This document shows positions 60,033-64,000 of a stretch of DNA of 64,000 nt, piece after piece. The translations under genes were made by a program, and so were the position numbers. This DNA comes from Eisenbergiella porci (lineage in GTDB: Bacteria; Bacillota; Clostridia; Lachnospirales; Lachnospiraceae): NCBI RefSeq assembly GCF_009696275.1, contig NZ_VUMI01000001.1:62001-126000 (forward strand), read 5' to 3'. Position 1 is the first letter of the stretch. Every line of letters begins with the position of its first letter. The notes below the pieces were generated by a model. It worked only from the letters and a program-made list of their open reading frames with translations. It had not been told where the DNA came from and ran no database searches.

Positions 60033-62534
60033 TTCTGATTCTCCTTTTCCGGACAGTTCTTCCTGTCCATTCCTTTCTTTTTCTGGTTTTATTGTGTCCT
60101 GGCTGGAGGGGGCTTCCTGAGTAACGGATTCCTCCTGTGCAGCGGTCAATGGCTGTTTTTTGACGGCAGATGGCTGCTGTGATTCCGGTGCAGAAATTAC
60201 TTCCGGCTGGCCAAAGGCAGTAATGTCTGTTGTTTTCCCTTTGAAGAAGCGCAGACGGAGGGCGTTGGTTACAACACATACGGAGCTCAAACTCATGGCT
60301 GCCGAACCGATCATGGGGCTTAAGCGCAGGCCGAAGGCCGGATACAGAACGCCTGCCGCCACGGGAATTCCCAAAATGTTATAAAAGAATGCCCAGAACA
60401 GGTTCATGCGGATATTGCGTATAACCGACTTGCTCAAATCTATGGCAGTCGCCACATCGACGAGGGAATCCTTCATAAGGACCACATCCGCCGAATCGAT
60501 AGCAATATCCGTTCCTGCACCGATAGCGATTCCCACATCCGCCCTGGTGAGTGCGGGAGCATCGTTAATGCCGTCGCCTACCATAGCTACCTTATGTCCT
60601 TTTTCCTGAAGCTGCCTGATAACGGATTCCTTCTGGGTGGGCATAACCTCTGATATGGCTTCTTCAATATCTAATTTTTTACGGATTGCTTCTGCCGTAA
60701 TCCGGTTATCGCCGGTCAGCATTACCACCTTCAGGCCGGCTTCCTTAAACTGCTTCAGGGCAGATCTGCTGGAATCCCTGACGGTATCCGCCACAGCTAT
60801 GATGCCCTCAAGTTCGCCGTCTTTTGCAAAAAGCAGAGGGGTCTTTCCTTCATTGGCAAGGCTTTCCAGTTTCTGTTTGGCTGTTTTTTGCATGTCTTCT
60901 TTTTTAAGAAGGCCGTTTTCCTGTAAAAAGGCGAGGTTCCCGGCCAGATATTTTTTCCCTTCCACAACGGCGCTGACACCCCGGCCTGCGCGGGCGTCGA
61001 AGCTTTCCGCCTGGGGAACCGGAAGCTTTTTCTCTTTGGCTTTTTCTACCACAGCCATAGCCAGGGGGTGTTCGCTTCCAGATTCCACCGCTGCTGCTTC
61101 TGCCAGGAAGGTATCCTGGGTTATATTTTTGTTAAAAATAATCACATCGGTTACCGAAGGGTGTCCGGAGGTGATGGTTCCTGTTTTATCCAGCACGATG
61201 GTGTCGATGGAATGCAGGGTTTCCAGGCTTTCCGCTGATTTTATCAGGATGCCGTATTCTGCCGCTTTTCCAGTTCCAACCATAATGGCTACGGGAGTTG
61301 CAAGGCCCAGGGCGCAGGGGCAGGAAATTACCAGCACTGCGATAGCATTGGAAAGGGCAAACTCAAAGGTATGGCCGGTGGCTATCCAGACTATTGCGGT
61401 CAGAACAGCAATAACGATAACCGTGGGGACAAAGATTCCGCTGACACGGTCCGCCAGGCGGGCAATGGGAGCCTTGGTGTTGCCGGCCTCATCTACCAGA
61501 CGGATGATCTGTGCCAGGGTGGTGTCATCCCCCACTCTTGATGCACGGAAACGGAAGGTGCCGTTTTTATTGATGGTAGCGGAAATCACTTCGTCTCCGG
61601 GATCTTTTTCCACGGGGATACTTTCTCCGGTGATGGCGGCCTGGTCCACATAGCCGTGGCCTTCTGTAACCACGCCGTCTACGGGGATGCTTCCGCCGGG
61701 TTTGATAACAACGATATCACCGGCAATGACGTTTTCCGCCGGGATCGTCTGTTCCTGTCCGTTGCGGAAAACCACGGCGGTTTTAGGGGCGAGATCCACG
61801 AGTTTGCGGAGGGCATCGGAGGTCTTGGCTTTGGAGCGGGCTTCCAGGTACTTTCCTACGGTAATCAGTGTGAGGATCATGGCGCAGGATTCGAAATAGA
61901 GTTCATGGGCATATTGATGGACGAGGTCCATATTGCCGTGTCCGAAGCCATAGGACATTTTATACATGGAAAATACGCCGTATAGGAAGGCGGCAGCGGA
62001 ACCGATTGCCACCAGGGAGTCCATATTGGGGGCCTTTTTTATCAGGGCTTTGAAGCCGGACTGATAGAAATGGCGGTTTATGATCATAATAGGGATGGTA
62101 AGCAGGAGCTGGGTCAGGGCTGATACCAGAGCATTTTCCATACCGTTTAGAATACCCGGTACGGGTAAGCCCATCATGGGGCCCATGGCTACGTACATGA
62201 GGGGAATCAGTATGGCTACGGAGGTTATCAGGCGGGTTTTCATGCCTTTCTGGTTTTCCTCGGTAAGTTCCCGGCGGTTTTCCCATTCTCTGCTTATTGT
62301 ACTCTCTTTATTTTCATTTTGTATCGGGCAGGAGGCGCCGTAGCCGATGCCTGTTACGGTGTCAATTATTTTGGATGTGTCGGCCTGGGTTTCGTCATAG
62401 GTGACGGTCATCTGGTTGGCCAGGAGGCTGACGTTGACGTTTTGGACGCCGGGCAGCTTGCTGACGTTCCGGGTGATGTTGGCCTGGCAGGCGGCGCAGG
62501 TCATGCCGGTGATGTTGAATTTTTGGGTTTGCAT
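59817..62534 (-). CDS. copA: Copper-exporting P1B-type ATPase with HMA domains at both ends
   Basis: The 905-aa protein has an N-terminal HMA domain (GMTCAAC, Cys13 and Cys16), eight membrane helices with the transport motif SCPCALGLATP, the phosphorylation site LDKTGTITSG, SEHPLA (HP motif) and GDGINDAPAL. A charged linker of about 80 residues follows, then a second HMA domain (GMMCAHC). The CPC motif and the CsoR gene upstream point to Cu(I) export. Most CopA proteins carry HMA only at the N-terminus. The ATG at 62534 has AAAGAGGTG 9 bases before; the frame extends upstream without conserved residues. Confidence 0.95.
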   Translation of the reverse strand: MQTQKFNITGMTCAACQANITRNVSKLPGVQNVNVSLLANQMTVTYDETQADTSKIIDTVTGIGYGASCPIQNENKESTISREWENRRELTEENQKGMKTRLITSVAILIPLMYVAMGPMMGLPVPGILNGMENALVSALTQLLLTIPIMIINRHFYQSGFKALIKKAPNMDSLVAIGSAAAFLYGVFSMYKMSYGFGHGNMDLVHQYAHELYFESCAMILTLITVGKYLEARSKAKTSDALRKLVDLAPKTAVVFRNGQEQTIPAENVIAGDIVVIKPGGSIPVDGVVTEGHGYVDQAAITGESIPVEKDPGDEVISATINKNGTFRFRASRVGDDTTLAQIIRLVDEAGNTKAPIARLADRVSGIFVPTVIVIAVLTAIVWIATGHTFEFALSNAIAVLVISCPCALGLATPVAIMVGTGKAAEYGILIKSAESLETLHSIDTIVLDKTGTITSGHPSVTDVIIFNKNITQDTFLAEAAAVESGSEHPLAMAVVEKAKEKKLPVPQAESFDARAGRGVSAVVEGKKYLAGNLAFLQENGLLKKEDMQKTAKQKLESLANEGKTPLLFAKDGELEGIIAVADTVRDSSRSALKQFKEAGLKVVMLTGDNRITAEAIRKKLDIEEAISEVMPTQKESVIRQLQEKGHKVAMVGDGINDAPALTRADVGIAIGAGTDIAIDSADVVLMKDSLVDVATAIDLSKSVIRNIRMNLFWAFFYNILGIPVAAGVLYPAFGLRLSPMIGSAAMSLSSVCVVTNALRLRFFKGKTTDITAFGQPEVISAPESQQPSAVKKQPLTAAQEESVTQEAPSSQDTIKPEKERNGQEELSGKGESEMEKVITVEGMMCAHCQMHVQKALAAVEGVQEANVDLEAKKATVKLSADVADDTLRKAVEDAGYTAVDCVTR

Positions 62535-62694
62535 GGGGGGATCACCTCTTTCTTTATTACTATCCTTATTTCTGCGGTGGGAAGCTGGCAAATGAGTTGG
62601 TGTGGGTCATTGGGGCTTTTGGGACTTGGGATGCGGTTAGAACTGGGATTTTTGGAAAACCCGGAGGAGCTTTCATTCATTTGGCGGCTGTCGC

Positions 62695-62700
62695 ATTATA
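62695..62700 (-). promoter_or_regulatory. Possible separate copA promoter
   Basis: A perfect TATAAT (minus strand) lies 160 bases before the copA start, with a weak -35 (ACAATA) 17 bases further. ACCCTAAT, one half of the CsoR box, lies in the spacer. Tentative. Confidence 0.35.
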
Positions 62701-62728
62701 CAGATTGTAATTAGGGTTATTGTCTGAA

Positions 62729-63109
62729 TTATTTCAGTTTTTTAATCAAATCTATGGCTTCTTCTAAAATTTCTGTGTTACCGTTTTGTATTTCTTCTAC
62801 GACGCAGGTTTCCAGGTGGTCTTGGAGAATGATATAGCCGAAGCTTTGGAGGGCGCTTTCTACGGCTGCTATCTGGGTGAGGATGTCGCCGCAGTAGCGG
62901 TTGTCGTCCAGCATTTTTTTGATGCCGTTTAGCTGGCCTATCATGCGGTTTAGGCGGTTTTGGAGCTGGTGGGTGGCTTCGGGGGTGCGGGGGGTGTGTT
63001 TGTGGTGGGGGCAGGATACAGCATTTTCAGAAGCCGGTACGGGGGTGGGAACGGATAAAACCGATGTATTTATATTGGAATCTTCACTTTGTTTATGGGA
63101 CTCTTGCAT
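62729..63109 (-). CDS. csoR: CsoR-type copper-sensing repressor
   Basis: The 126-aa protein has the DUF156 helical fold (LQNRLNRMIGQLNGIKKMLDD) with the Cu(I) ligands Cys73 (RYCGD), His98 and Cys102 (DHLETC). The N-terminus carries an extra Cys/His stretch (CPHHKH, residues 33-38), which might bind metal too. GGGAGG lies before the ATG. Two palindromic operators flank its promoter. It represses itself and copA in the absence of copper. Confidence 0.93.
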   Translation of the reverse strand: MQESHKQSEDSNINTSVLSVPTPVPASENAVSCPHHKHTPRTPEATHQLQNRLNRMIGQLNGIKKMLDDNRYCGDILTQIAAVESALQSFGYIILQDHLETCVVEEIQNGNTEILEEAIDLIKKLK

Positions 63110-63144
63110 GGATTGACCTCCCTCTTATTGTATAGAACATTTTA

Positions 63145-63207
63145 TATACCCTAATGGGGTATGTTATTTATAAAACACACTTTATACCCTCAGGGGGTAT
63201 TTGTCAA
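63145..63207 (-). promoter_or_regulatory. csoR promoter with two CsoR operators
   Basis: On the minus strand: TTGACA (63202-63207), 17-base spacer, TAAAGT (63179-63184). TATACCCTCAGGGGGTAT (63183-63200) fills the spacer, and TATACCCTAATGGGGTAT (63145-63162) lies in the leader. Their centres are 38 bases apart. The GC-tract palindromes match the CsoR consensus. Confidence 0.9.
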
Positions 63208-63240
63208 GTATCTCTTAATAGAAAAACATTTTTTAAATAT

Positions 63241-63282
63241 AAAACAGCATGTTTCAAAATCATAATTTGAAACACGCCGTTT
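63241..63282. terminator. Hairpin with flanking A/T tracts, probable terminator
   Basis: AAAACAGCATGTTTCAAA and TTTGAAACACGCCGTTTT pair around ATCATAA with few mismatches. A or T runs lie on both sides, so it could end transcripts from the decayed gene to the right. It also shields the csoR promoter. Confidence 0.7.
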
Positions 63283-63348
63283 TATTAATTAAGACAATTC
63301 ATTTGAGAACCAAATTAATACCTATCGAAGGGCTGGCTTCATTATTTT

Positions 63349-63860
63349 TTATTCGTATATTGCTATCTTGCCACCCTCTCCTTTAAAAACAATATTATAA
63401 CTGATGACTATTCGATTTCCCTCAAAGGCTTCCACATGCTATCTGTTTTAATGCTTCCTGACAGGTATCATCTTTATCAGCGTGCTTTGCTTTAAAAAAC
63501 ATCATACGACGATCCCTTTTTCCTTTTTGACAATATTCCGTCAACCTTTTTCATAACTCATAGCTAAACTTCATAATATATCCTGCCAGGGCAAATTACT
63601 GTAATTGTGTTAGTAAGCATATTGTCAAGTCCTGCGCAAAAACTTTCTCTGGCTATTTTCAGGCATCACGTTATCACTGTAACTTTCAAAACCGGTTCTT
63701 TATTATCGTATAAGTGTTATCCAGTCTCTCTTTATAATAACCACCAGCATTTACTAAGGTTAATTGAACATCATACTCATTAATCAGCACAATTACAGGC
63801 TTTCTGTAATGCATATTCATTAGGCATGCTATTTCAGAGCAATTCTTCAGATTCTATTTA
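63349..63860 (-). pseudogene. Decayed AAA-ATPase/PD-(D/E)XK family gene
   Basis: Fragments in several frames match this family: LKNCSEIACLMNMHYRKPVIVLINEYDVQL (the usual form is KPVIVLIDEYDVPL), GGYYKERLDN, then DRRMMFFKAKHADKDDTCQEALKQI near the nuclease end, and a terminal KGEGGKIAIYE to the stop at 63349. Many stops and frame changes separate them, and large parts are missing. It belongs to the same broad family as the intact gene at 16067 but to another subgroup. Confidence 0.75.
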
Positions 63861-63932
63861 TTCACCTCTTGCACCTTCAGGCTGTTACGATTCTGACTTA
63901 TATTAACTGTAGAATCGGCTGAATTTTCGTAC

Positions 63933-64000
63933 CTACTGTTTTTGTTGTTCCCGCTGTTCCATTTGTTCCAGGCTAATCAAATCCTCTGTTAATGGAGAGC
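63933..64000 (-). CDS. C-terminal end of a gene that begins beyond the window
   Basis: A frame open from the window edge ends at TAG 63933-63935. The last residues are Glu/Gln-rich (DLISLEQMEQREQQKQ), like a terminal coiled coil. It is too short to name and could be chance. Confidence 0.3.
   Translation of the reverse strand, partial: SPLTEDLISLEQMEQREQQKQ

Overview
The window looks like a chromosome segment of a gut-type Clostridia bacterium, most likely Lachnospiraceae (Bacillota). Supporting signs are strong AGGAGG ribosome sites, frequent TTG/GTG starts, consensus TTGACA-N17-TATAAT promoters, YesM/YesN two-component pairs beside Lpl-type sugar ABC transporters, a rubrerythrin, several MATE pumps, and a short Cys-rich protein and DUF pairs that I associate with this family. 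No rRNA, tRNA, CRISPR array, phage module or intact transposon was seen. Species assignment is inference.

Layout. 1-1386: a truncated secreted-protein gene, a C-terminal gene remnant and a decayed ABC ATPase. 1387-5888 (minus): a damaged AmmeMemoRadiSam pair, glutamine synthetase and a Gfo/Idh/MocA oxidoreductase. 6105-8688 (plus, AT-rich): an autoregulated HTH repressor and a three-gene ABC exporter sharing one operator type. 8732-15828: a galacturonate regulon of a LacI-type regulator, uxaC and divergent uxaA-uxaB, each with the same palindromic operator. 16067-20265: an AAA/PD-(D/E)XK protein, rubrerythrin, and a PadR regulator with a SEDS-like membrane protein. 20263-26446: a frameshifted GH28 pectinase, two MATE pumps and a DhuI-like isomerase. 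26645-29813: a minus operon of Zn-ribbon, TPM, metallo-hydrolase, ArsC-like and truncated Nudix genes. 29985-39415: cell-envelope and unknown genes (GH25, DUF pair, broken GGDEF-EAL, D,D-carboxypeptidase, Cys-cluster protein, ECF sigma with anti-sigma). 39777-43941: response regulator, ABC ATPase, two permeases and a kinase, resembling a peptide-antibiotic resistance module. 44046-55765 (minus): YesN/YesM, sugar ABC transporter, binding lipoprotein, GH30 and GH5 enzymes, then a MATE gene behind a possible transcription attenuator. 56109-59553: GH88 and DUF2264 with a divergent AraC regulator. 59817-63207: CsoR and a copper ATPase fused to a CopZ-like domain. The right end holds a decayed AAA-ATPase gene.

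How the genes work together. GH28, GH88 and the DhuI-like isomerase release and process (unsaturated) uronic acids. UxaC, UxaB and UxaA convert galacturonate to 2-keto-3-deoxygluconate under a LacI-family regulator. The YesMN-controlled module probably imports oligosaccharides cleaved by the cytoplasmic GH30 and GH5 enzymes. The CsoR-CopA locus gives copper-responsive efflux.

A marked trait is gene decay. At least seven genes show nonsense codons, frameshifts or internal deletions (ABC ATPase, AmrS, the AMMECR1 domain, flavin reductase, GH28, GGDEF-EAL, a second AAA-ATPase), and a Nudix gene is truncated. This may be real erosion or partly assembly error; the raw reads would decide.
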